Shown here: piece after piece, positions 8,014 through 14,480 of the stretch
How positions within the stretch are numbered: the first letter of the stretch is position 1
How the letters are laid out: the number at the start of each line of letters is the position of its first letter
Assembly: GCA_937885645.1 (NCBI GenBank)
Contig: CALABJ010000009.1
Span: forward strand, 1 to 25,155
DNA: 25,155 nt
Source of the DNA: RGIG4097 sp937885645
GTDB taxonomy: Bacteria; Bacillota; Clostridia; Christensenellales; CAG-917
Reading direction: 5' to 3'
Translations under genes and position numbers: made by a program
Notes under the pieces: generated by a model
Databases searched by the model: none
What the model saw: the letters and a program-made list of their open reading frames with translations, nothing else
What the model was told of the DNA's origin: nothing

Positions 8014-8601
8014 ATGAGCACAATCAAATCACACAACATACAAAAAGAACTTGAATCTTACGCAGTGGAGTTGTACAACGCTTTGTACAAGTTTTTTTCA
8101 AACAAACGGGTGGAAAAGGTGATTATGGATCAATTCCCCTTTGACGATGGCGCACCAAAGGACGCTCTCCTTGTGGCCTGTTGTCAAACTATGATTCATT
8201 TGGCAAATGCAGACGACAAGTTTACAAAGGCAGAGGCCAAAGTCATCAAAAAAGTGACGGGCATTGAAGTTGACCCCGAAAAAGTGAAAAACTTTGCTCC
8301 CAACTACTGTGTCAACCAGGCAGGAGTGCCTCTCATTGTCGGTTGCGCTTGTTATGCAGAGGAGTACTTTTTGCAAGTTGACGGCAAACATCACAACGTC
8401 ACTGGCACTCTAAAAAACCTTTTGGGCACCATTGCAAGCGTGGTCATCCACGCAGACGGCAAAGGAGACGCATTTGAAATCTTGTCAAAATTCAAATTTT
8501 TGAAGAGTACAACGGATTTTATCGATGAGTACAAACGCACTCGCAAGGTGGGCTACGTGACTTGGTTGCACAACCTTGACCAATATTTGCCCCAAAAGTA
8601 A
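8014..8601 (+). CDS. Unknown soluble protein, weakly TerB-like
   Basis: This is a 195-residue protein without a signal peptide or membrane segment. I do not recognise the family with confidence. Two segments, about 60-78 (IHLANADDKFTKAEAKVI) and about 141-156 (ASVVIHADGKGDAFEI), have the spacing of acidic residues seen in TerB-like helical proteins, whose role is poorly known and may involve metal binding. The ATG at 8014 is chosen over an upstream in-frame ATG at 7978. It has GGAG five bases upstream, and the upstream ATG lies before the -10 box. The gene is one of only two on the plus strand, is monocistronic, has its own promoter and ends at a strong shared terminator. Confidence 0.85.
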   Translation: MSTIKSHNIQKELESYAVELYNALYKFFSNKRVEKVIMDQFPFDDGAPKDALLVACCQTMIHLANADDKFTKAEAKVIKKVTGIEVDPEKVKNFAPNYCVNQAGVPLIVGCACYAEEYFLQVDGKHHNVTGTLKNLLGTIASVVIHADGKGDAFEILSKFKFLKSTTDFIDEYKRTRKVGYVTWLHNLDQYLPQK

Positions 8602-8624
8602 TGAGGTTTTTGGACTTAACAAAG

Positions 8625-8656
8625 AAAGAAGGCGACCAAACGGTCGCCTTCTTTTC
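8625..8656. terminator. Bidirectional rho-independent terminator
   Basis: AAAGAAGGCGACC (8625-8637) and its exact complement (8642-8654) form a 13-bp stem with loop AAAC. The A/T-rich stem base provides U-tracts for both directions. It separates the plus-strand 8014 gene from the convergent 54-residue ORF and ends both transcripts. Confidence 0.9.
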
Positions 8657-8667
8657 TGCCACAAGAT

Positions 8668-8832
8668 TCAGGGCTGTTCGTGCGTCTTCATGACACAGAT
8701 GACTGCGGTTTTGTTCTCCGCAACGTCAATCCCTGAGAAATCTACCTCAATCCCATACACGCAACCGAGGACGGCTGCCACTATGGTGAAAATGGCTGAA
8801 ATGATGATTGAAATCAGTTTCTTTTTGCTCAT
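8668..8832 (-). CDS. Small membrane protein or lipoprotein (54 residues)
   Basis: The ORF starts at ATG 8832 with an excellent Shine-Dalgarno (AAAGGAGA, six to seven bases upstream) and ends with TGA at 8668-8670, immediately before the shared terminator. The product begins MSKKK, has a hydrophobic stretch at about 6-24 and Cys24 in VLGC, which could be a lipobox, then about 30 polar residues. Either a single-pass membrane protein or a tiny lipoprotein is possible. I do not recognise it. It lies about 100 bases after tadA, whose unit it may end. The ribosome-binding site and terminator placement are the main support. Confidence 0.7.
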   Translation of the reverse strand: MSKKKLISIIISAIFTIVAAVLGCVYGIEVDFSGIDVAENKTAVICVMKTHEQP

Positions 8833-8934
8833 AGTCTGTCTCCTTTACGATTATTTGCTCCGCACGAGACAGCATTGTTGTGGCTGAGATTATGCTATCA
8901 TCTCACCACCCCAAAAATCAAGACTATGTGCCAA

Positions 8935-9405
8935 CTATTTGTTCTTCTCCTTGTTTTGGAGACGCTTGTTTTTGAAGAAAGCGGTGAGCAGTGCGCCACA
9001 CTCTTCCTTCATAATGCCCCCAACCACTTCTATATCGTGATTGAAAAGCCCTTTTTCAAACATATTCACTTTGCTTCCTGCAGCCCCTGTCTTTTCATCG
9101 TACGCACCAAAATACAGGTTGCGGATGCGGGAGTGTATCATAGCGGTGGCACACATAGCACAAGGCTCAAGGGTGACATAGACATCACAGTCTTCAAGCC
9201 ACCAGTTGCCCACAACTTCACTTGCCTTCTTCAATGCCAAAATCTCCGCATGGGATATGGCGGAGTTGTCACGTTCCTTTCGGTTGCCACTTTCAGCAAT
9301 GATTTTGCCGTCTTTGACCACAACTGCCCCAACAGGCACTTCGTCAAAAGTGGCACATTCATTGGCAAGCTCGATGGCTCTAAGCATAAATTGTTCGTGT
9401 GTCAT
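8935..9405 (-). CDS. tadA: tRNA-specific adenosine deaminase TadA
   Basis: TadA converts adenosine 34 of tRNA-Arg(ACG) to inosine, allowing wobble decoding. The 156-residue product has the zinc-dependent deaminase motifs HAE (52-54, with Glu54 as proton shuttle) and PCAMC (81-85, zinc ligands Cys82 and Cys85), and the AAGS...F segment typical of TadA rather than of cytidine deaminases. The tail is Lys-rich. No Shine-Dalgarno is visible. A TATAAA hexamer ends 12 bases before the ATG on the minus strand (9423-9418), but no matching -35 is seen, so either a weak own promoter or read-through from rlmH (80 bases upstream) is possible. Generic nucleoside deaminase is the only real alternative. Confidence 0.95.
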   Translation of the reverse strand: MTHEQFMLRAIELANECATFDEVPVGAVVVKDGKIIAESGNRKERDNSAISHAEILALKKASEVVGNWWLEDCDVYVTLEPCAMCATAMIHSRIRNLYFGAYDEKTGAAGSKVNMFEKGLFNHDIEVVGGIMKEECGALLTAFFKNKRLQNKEKNK

Positions 9406-9484
9406 AGTGATATATTGTTTATATGTATGGTTGTGATTTTATTTTTTAGTGTATTTGGTCAGCAAATCGCCAAATAGCACGCTT

Positions 9485-9943
9485 TTATTTGTGATAAGGC
9501 ATTCCTGCATTTATCGTAAGTGCGCGGTAGATTTGTTCTGTCAGCATCATACGGAAGAGTTGATGAGGGAAAGTCATAGGGCCGAAGGACAAAAGTAAGT
9601 CGGCATGGGATTTTGTGTCAGCGTTGTGGCCGTGACTGCCACCTATGAGGAAGGAAAACTCTCCTGAGCCTTCCGTGCATTTTTTGTCTATGTAAGATGC
9701 TATCCCTTCGCTTGACAGGGTTTTGCCCTTGCCGTCAAGGATTATGATTGTGCCCTTTGCCTTTTCAAGAAGACGTTTGCCTTCTATGTCTGCTTGCTCT
9801 TCGGGGGTTTTGCCTTGGGGTGCATCGGGTAATTCAACAAGGTTAAACTCGGCAAAACGAGAAATACGCTTTTGGTATTCCTTGATGCCGTCAACTATAT
9901 ATTGTTCTTTGATTTTGCCTATGGCGATAAGATTGATTTTCAT
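9485..9943 (-). CDS. rlmH: 23S rRNA (pseudouridine1915-N3)-methyltransferase RlmH
   Basis: RlmH is a SPOUT-class methyltransferase that methylates pseudouridine 1915 in helix 69 of 23S rRNA, using S-adenosylmethionine, on the assembled ribosome. The 152-residue product starts MKINLIAIGKIKE. It has the knot motifs FLIGGSHG (98-105) and FPHQLFRMMLTEQIYRA (125-141) and ends in the family-typical PYHK. The ATG at 9943 is chosen over a GTG at 9958 because it overlaps the upstream protease stop as ATGA (9943-9940), matches the family N-terminus and has GGGG nine bases upstream. In staphylococci the 3' end of this gene is the SCC integration site; no recombinase is seen here. Confidence 0.97.
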   Translation of the reverse strand: MKINLIAIGKIKEQYIVDGIKEYQKRISRFAEFNLVELPDAPQGKTPEEQADIEGKRLLEKAKGTIIILDGKGKTLSSEGIASYIDKKCTEGSGEFSFLIGGSHGHNADTKSHADLLLSFGPMTFPHQLFRMMLTEQIYRALTINAGMPYHK

Positions 9944-10905
9944 CTCAAGATACCCCACACCAACGTGAATATTGTGGTTGCAACACCGATAATTATTGTC
10001 GCATAAAGCATGACGTCTTTGTGAAGAGGCAGTGCACCCTCTCCGTTTTTGGCAAAGGGTTTTTCAGGGATAATCCCTGCCTTGACGCTGTCGTCACGCA
10101 TACGCTTGAACATAAACACCATAGCCACCCCTGCAAGGACAAAGATGATTGCCCCCACAATGTAGCCAACCAACGAGCCATAGAGCCAGTTGGATGCGGT
10201 GTCCATAAATGACAACCAACCCCCTGCATAGCCGCCATAGTCCCAAAGGACTGAAATGGCGTTGTTGAAGAAGTGGACGAATATCCCTGGCCATATTGAA
10301 CCTGTATAATAACAAAGAAGTGCCAACACAACTCCGTCAAAGAAGGTGTAGCCTGTTTGACGAATGTTTTGGTGCATAAGAGCAAACAACAGTGCGGACA
10401 CAACCACCACCTTGAAACCGCTATCCTTGTATCCGTGGAAAAGCAACCCTCTGTGGACAAACTCCTCGCAGAAACCGGGGAGTACGGCGGTCATCAAAAG
10501 TTCCAAAAACAGATAGCCAACGTTTGGATATTCCGTTTGAGAACTGGTGTGGGTGTAGCCAAAAAGTGAGAGCATATTGCTCCACACAAAGGACACAACC
10601 GTTGCCATATACACCATACATATTCCTATGACAAGTGTGCGCAGTGAATTGCGCAAACCCACCTTTTTGAAACCAAAATCGGCAGTTAAAGTGCGGATTG
10701 TGAGTTTTCTGTCCTTTTCACGGAAGATGAAATAGAGAGCAACTGGAAGAAGAAGGAAGCATACTATTTGCGCCATTATGGTGAAATAGTAGTCAAGAGA
10801 AAAGCCCTCAAAATCACCAAGCCCTTCATTTACGGAAATGCGCAAAAGAAGGGTTGCAACAATGATGACAAAATAGGATATGCCTGTCTTCAGTCTTATG
10901 CTCAT
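9940..10905 (-). CDS. CPBP-family intramembrane metalloprotease (downstream copy)
   Basis: This 321-residue polytopic membrane protein of the Rce1/CPBP (Abi) family has about eight hydrophobic segments. The catalytic signature is intact: Glu147-Glu148 with Arg152 (EEFVHR), His178 (FALMHQN) and His211 with Asn214-Asn215 (HFFNN). Such proteins cleave substrates within the membrane or act in bacteriocin immunity and protein export control; the substrate cannot be told from sequence. The ATG at 10905 is preferred to a start at 11043, because the extra 46 codons lie inside the upstream gene and 10905 gives an ATGA overlap with its stop. It is probably translated with its tandem neighbour and rlmH. 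Confidence 0.92.
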   Translation of the reverse strand: MSIRLKTGISYFVIIVATLLLRISVNEGLGDFEGFSLDYYFTIMAQIVCFLLLPVALYFIFREKDRKLTIRTLTADFGFKKVGLRNSLRTLVIGICMVYMATVVSFVWSNMLSLFGYTHTSSQTEYPNVGYLFLELLMTAVLPGFCEEFVHRGLLFHGYKDSGFKVVVVSALLFALMHQNIRQTGYTFFDGVVLALLCYYTGSIWPGIFVHFFNNAISVLWDYGGYAGGWLSFMDTASNWLYGSLVGYIVGAIIFVLAGVAMVFMFKRMRDDSVKAGIIPEKPFAKNGEGALPLHKDVMLYATIIIGVATTIFTLVWGILR

Positions 10906-11996
10906 ATCATACCCAACACGAAATTGACCACCCAATAAAATGCGGCGAAACCAATGGCAAGCCACACGCTTATCATAGGTTGTGCGTTGCCAATCATAGG
11001 CACGTCTGCGCTGTTTGTCAGCACTCTGCGCACCTCTTGCCAACCTCTCTTTGTAAACAGTGAACCCACAAAACGGAAGGTGTCAAGGAAGATATTTGTC
11101 TTCTTGCCCTCCTCGTCCATAGTGGCAATGATGGTGTATTCTTCAAAGACTCCGCTGTTTTCAAACACTTTGAAGGCGGGGGCTTTTTTCTTTTGACCTG
11201 CTCTGTGGTAGAGATACAGCAGCACCGCTAGACCTACCAGTCCAACCACCACACTGACTGCGCCTGTAAGATAATTCCAGTTGCCGAGGCGATATATCAA
11301 CATATCCACTTCGGGGATATAGGCGGTGATTGTCAAGGTGTAGAAGTTGTTGAGGAAGTGCAGGATTATGCTGGGCAAAAGTGAGCCAGACAATATAAAC
11401 AAAATTGCGGACACCACACCAAGACCAAATTGATGGACGGTCTGCAAAGGATTTGCGTGCATAAAGCTGAAAAGGAAAGCGGAAATCAAAATGCCAAAAG
11501 GCACGCTTCTTGTTGAAAGTCCACTGCAAAGAATACCACGGCACATAAGTTCCTCGCCTATTGCAGGCAGAACGGCTATGACAAGGATTGCAAGGAAATA
11601 GACTCCAACTGACGTGAACTGAGGCACTGCCACTCCCCCGCCGTGATAACCAATCACTGAGAGGAATTTCAAAAACAGCAGTGACAACGGATAGAATGCA
11701 AGGATTGTGAAAAGAGCGATGCAAGGAAGAAGGACATAATGTTTCCAGTTTCTAGAAGGTCTTATCCTTGCCACTTTGAGGGGGTCAAACTTGCGCCATA
11801 CGCCCATGATAAACACAACGCCGATAAAGGCCAGTTGCATTATGGCGTAGGACACCCAGTTGGCAATGGACATCCCTGCAAAAGCACCCATTCTGCCCGA
11901 CATGAGCATGGCAAAGAGGTTGCCCACTAAGGACGCTCCGCAAAGACAAAAGATATAAGTTGATGCGCCTTCGTTGGCGGAAATTCTATTTCTCAT
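10902..11996 (-). CDS. CPBP-family intramembrane metalloprotease (upstream copy)
   Basis: This 364-residue polytopic protein is related to the next gene and also carries a full CPBP signature: Glu148-Glu149 with Arg153 (EELMCR), His180 (FSFMHAN) and His213 with Asn216-Asn217 (HFLNN). Both copies are therefore likely active rather than one being a degenerate partner. It differs from its neighbour by a longer soluble stretch between the last two hydrophobic regions (about 270-335). The ATG at 11996 is preferred to a GTG at 12014; GAGG lies 12 bases upstream, and only 11 bases overlap the walJ stop. Its position between walJ and rlmH is where many Firmicutes keep the HtrA protease. Confidence 0.92.
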   Translation of the reverse strand: MRNRISANEGASTYIFCLCGASLVGNLFAMLMSGRMGAFAGMSIANWVSYAIMQLAFIGVVFIMGVWRKFDPLKVARIRPSRNWKHYVLLPCIALFTILAFYPLSLLFLKFLSVIGYHGGGVAVPQFTSVGVYFLAILVIAVLPAIGEELMCRGILCSGLSTRSVPFGILISAFLFSFMHANPLQTVHQFGLGVVSAILFILSGSLLPSIILHFLNNFYTLTITAYIPEVDMLIYRLGNWNYLTGAVSVVVGLVGLAVLLYLYHRAGQKKKAPAFKVFENSGVFEEYTIIATMDEEGKKTNIFLDTFRFVGSLFTKRGWQEVRRVLTNSADVPMIGNAQPMISVWLAIGFAAFYWVVNFVLGMI

Positions 11997-12768
11997 AGGC
12001 TTCAAAAACCTCACTGATTTCGTGTTGAAGTGCCACGGTCACCTTTATGTCGCTTCCCATTTTGCTGAGACGACCTGCCACTACGTCAAGGGCAAGACCG
12101 GGCATATTGTTGTTTTCACTCAAGTGTCCAAGGACAAGGGTGTGAGTTTTGCCCTCGGTGAGTCTTTCTGCGATGACCGCCGCCATATCGTTGCTGAGAT
12201 GGCCGTTTTTGGACAGAATGCGTTGTTTGAGCTTAGGGGCATAGTTGCCCGTCACAAGCATTTCAACGTCGTGGTTTGACTCCAAAAGCACCACTTGACT
12301 GTCCTTGATATTGTTGAATACGCCGTTGGTGGGATAGCCCATGTCAGTTGCAATGCTGACACGACTGCCCTCACACTGAAAGGTGTATCCAAGAGGATAT
12401 TCCGCATCGTGAGGGATACGGAAGGGGGTGACCGCTATGTCCCCTATCATAAATCCGTTTTCATAAAAGTCCTGCGACTTGTAGTTCATCAGCACCCCCT
12501 GCCTTTCATATATTGCCTTTGCGGTCATTGGGTGTGCGTATACAGGCACTGTGGGTGTGATTTTGGGGAGAGCGCATATATGGTCGCTGTGCTCGTGGGT
12601 GATGACAACTCCACTCAAATCACATAGGCTAAACCCCACCTGACGAAGGCTATTGACAATGCGGGTGTATGAAATGCCTGCATCACAAAGTATTGCCGTG
12701 GTGTCAGAATATATAAGGGCGCAGTTTCCTTTGCTGCCGCTGGCCAGTGATATGAGTTTCAGTGACAT
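11986..12768 (-). CDS. walJ: Metallo-beta-lactamase-fold hydrolase WalJ (YycJ/VicX)
   Basis: This 260-residue protein is of the YycJ/VicX group of metallo-beta-lactamase-fold hydrolases, probably a nuclease-type phosphodiesterase linked in Firmicutes to the WalRK cell-wall two-component system and to coordination of replication with cell division. The SLASGSKGN opening and the metal motif HEHSDH (58-63) are typical, with further ligands at His114, Asp141 and the C-terminal GHLS. No walRK genes are in this window. No Shine-Dalgarno is seen; the ATG lies in an AT-rich stretch just below a terminator hairpin of the upstream unit, and I could not find a good promoter. The gene overlaps the protease gene downstream by 11 bases. 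Confidence 0.93.
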   Translation of the reverse strand: MSLKLISLASGSKGNCALIYSDTTAILCDAGISYTRIVNSLRQVGFSLCDLSGVVITHEHSDHICALPKITPTVPVYAHPMTAKAIYERQGVLMNYKSQDFYENGFMIGDIAVTPFRIPHDAEYPLGYTFQCEGSRVSIATDMGYPTNGVFNNIKDSQVVLLESNHDVEMLVTGNYAPKLKQRILSKNGHLSNDMAAVIAERLTEGKTHTLVLGHLSENNNMPGLALDVVAGRLSKMGSDIKVTVALQHEISEVFEAYEK

Positions 12769-12784
12769 ATATTAATACAATATG

Positions 12785-12806
12785 AAAACGGGGCTTTTCA
12801 GCCCCG
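12785..12806 (-). terminator. Terminator with GAAA tetraloop after the unknown cassette
   Basis: On the minus strand CGGGGCT pairs with AGCCCCG around a GAAA loop (12806-12789), followed by T4 (12788-12785). It comes 7 bases after the stop of the four-TM gene and 17 bases before the walJ start. The U-tract is short, so read-through into walJ is possible. Confidence 0.75.
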
Positions 12807-12812
12807 CTCAGT

Positions 12813-13676
12813 TTAGATTACGTTTTGTGCTTTTGCTTGATCATCTCCGTAGGGGTCTTTCTTTCTGCCAACAGCCAGAAGCACGATGACGCTGACGATG
12901 AAGGAAAGTGTTGCGACTCCTGCGAGGATTATGTATTCGAGATAGTCCATAAAGACAAATGCCACGCCCTTTTCGGTTGCTGTCACTGCGGTGTAGATGA
13001 GTGCAGCATCAACGGTTGCAGCGGCGATGAAAGTGAGCACTGTCACAAAGCCTGTGGGCATCTTGCCAACAAAGAAGCATACAAGTGAAGTGAGCACTGC
13101 GATTGCGCTGAAGCCTGCGGACACGATGTGGAGGAGCGCCACTGCCATGTTTTGAGGAGCAATACCGTGGGTCCAGTCAATGATTGTGCCGACCACGTTG
13201 AAGGGCTTGAAGTCGAAGACGTAAAGTTCAGGCATAAAGTAAGCAAGGAGATAGATGACAACAGCCACTGCGGACAACAAGAAGGTGAAGAATGCGCCTG
13301 CTCTTGTGCCTGCTTTTTGTGATTTCTTCTTTTTCTTGGCTTCCTTTTCTGCTTCCACCTTGCTGAAACCTGTTGCTTGGTCATATTCGCCTTGGCGTGC
13401 TTCGCCGTCTGTGCGGAGGACGTCACTGTCTTGGCTCATATAAGGCACCACTGCAAGAGGCACGATGATGGGTTGGAGTTGGATTGTATTGTGCTTGGGA
13501 GCAACAATAGGAACAGGACCACCCATGCCAACGGGCTTCATGACTGTTGTTTCCATGCCTGCATCAGGTTGGGGATTGCCGTATGCTTCTGCCTCGAAGA
13601 TGGGTTCTTCTTGAGGGGCGACGACTTCTTGATCGGGGACAAAATTTTGAATCTTATCTTTGTCTTTCTTTGCCAT
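12813..13676 (-). CDS. Unknown four-TM protein with long soluble N-terminus carrying the shared VPY motif
   Basis: This 287-residue membrane protein is of a family I do not recognise. The first 110 residues are acidic, Pro-rich and probably disordered. They are followed by a Lys-rich patch (110-125) and four hydrophobic segments at about 126-148, 178-204, 206-232 and 246-270, with a short charged C-tail. Residues 69-83 (PIIVPLAVVPYMSQD) resemble the C-terminal motif of the zinc-ribbon protein encoded two genes upstream. The layout (basic juxtamembrane patch, TM1, about 30-residue loop, three TMs) parallels the adjacent membrane protein, so the two may be old paralogues. AAAGGAG precedes the ATG. 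Last gene of the unit, followed by a terminator. Confidence 0.88.
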   Translation of the reverse strand: MAKKDKDKIQNFVPDQEVVAPQEEPIFEAEAYGNPQPDAGMETTVMKPVGMGGPVPIVAPKHNTIQLQPIIVPLAVVPYMSQDSDVLRTDGEARQGEYDQATGFSKVEAEKEAKKKKKSQKAGTRAGAFFTFLLSAVAVVIYLLAYFMPELYVFDFKPFNVVGTIIDWTHGIAPQNMAVALLHIVSAGFSAIAVLTSLVCFFVGKMPTGFVTVLTFIAAATVDAALIYTAVTATEKGVAFVFMDYLEYIILAGVATLSFIVSVIVLLAVGRKKDPYGDDQAKAQNVI

Positions 13677-13704
13677 AAATATCTCCTTTGTCCTTGGACG
13701 TAGG

Positions 13705-14472
13705 TTATCTCAAATATCCATATTTTTCGGAGTTGATCAGTTTCACCAAAAGTGAACCGATAAATCCTACTGCACCTGCCATGAGCAGAGCAACGAGTTC
13801 ATTGGTTTGCCAACCTTTAATAAAGTCCTTCATAAAGTCCATCTTTTCAATGCCAAGACTTGTGAAGCCGATGACGTTCATCACCAGCACGATGAGGACT
13901 GTGCCTATAAACATAAGACTGCAGAAAGTGAATCTGCGCACCTTGATTGTGCCACACATACAGATGAGGGCTTTGACCAAGTTGAAAAGGGCGAAAATGA
14001 TGCCCACTGCAAGGATGAAGTCGGGGATGACTAACTTCCAGTTTTCTTGGAAGCCTGCCTCCCACACCGTGCCTGCCTCGCCTTGGATTGCCCAAATAAT
14101 GTTGCTGATGACGTTGTATCTTTCAGGCACGTATGCAATGGGCAAGAAATCCACTTTGATTTGGAAATAGGCGAAGATGAAAGGCAACAGGGTCACTGCC
14201 GTTGCAAGGAGCATAATCAGGCCACTAAAGAAATTCTTTGTGCGTTTTGTGCGTTTCCATCTCTTGCTGACGTCTTTGATTTTGGGTTGATAGTCCTTTG
14301 CGGTTGAAGGCTCAACAAGACTTTCAGGATCTTGACTGTCAATTTCAAGAGCGGGGTGCAAGACAAAGTCCTGTCTAACAGCGGGAAGTTGTTTGACAGA
14401 ATTTCCGTAAAGTGGCACGGGGGCTTTTCTTATGCCCATGTCATCTACTCTGTTTTTGTCGTTGATTGCCAT
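13705..14472 (-). CDS. Unknown four-TM protein with soluble N-terminus
   Basis: This 255-residue membrane protein is of unrecognised family. A polar N-terminus (1-70) with PVPLYGNSVKQLP (18-30) leads to a strongly basic patch (RWKRTKRTK, 71-79). Hydrophobic segments follow at about 82-104, 147-173, 181-206 and 226-246. The 40-residue loop after the first segment is probably extracellular. The order of elements matches the next gene, but residue similarity is low by eye. The start is 8 bases after the stop of the zinc-ribbon gene, with only a weak AAGAG as ribosome-binding site, suggesting translational coupling. No catalytic motif was found; a scaffold or envelope-sensing role would be a guess. 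Confidence 0.88.
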   Translation of the reverse strand: MAINDKNRVDDMGIRKAPVPLYGNSVKQLPAVRQDFVLHPALEIDSQDPESLVEPSTAKDYQPKIKDVSKRWKRTKRTKNFFSGLIMLLATAVTLLPFIFAYFQIKVDFLPIAYVPERYNVISNIIWAIQGEAGTVWEAGFQENWKLVIPDFILAVGIIFALFNLVKALICMCGTIKVRRFTFCSLMFIGTVLIVLVMNVIGFTSLGIEKMDFMKDFIKGWQTNELVALLMAGAVGFIGSLLVKLINSEKYGYLR

Positions 14473-14480
14473 AACTCTTA

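Noticed and set aside
9485..9510. rlmH 3' end as a possible SCC-type attachment site
   Set aside because: In staphylococci this gene end is the SCC target, but here no recombinase, no repeat of the site and no foreign block adjoins it; tadA follows normally.
10906..11043. N-terminal extension of the downstream CPBP protease to 11043
   Set aside because: These 46 codons lie inside the upstream protease gene, read as Arg-rich non-membrane sequence, and the ATGA overlap at 10905 gives a better start.
12300..12627. Long plus-strand open frames opposite walJ and other minus-strand genes
   Set aside because: They lie opposite well-identified genes, lack ribosome-binding sites and have no recognisable domain; they are shadows of the coding strand.
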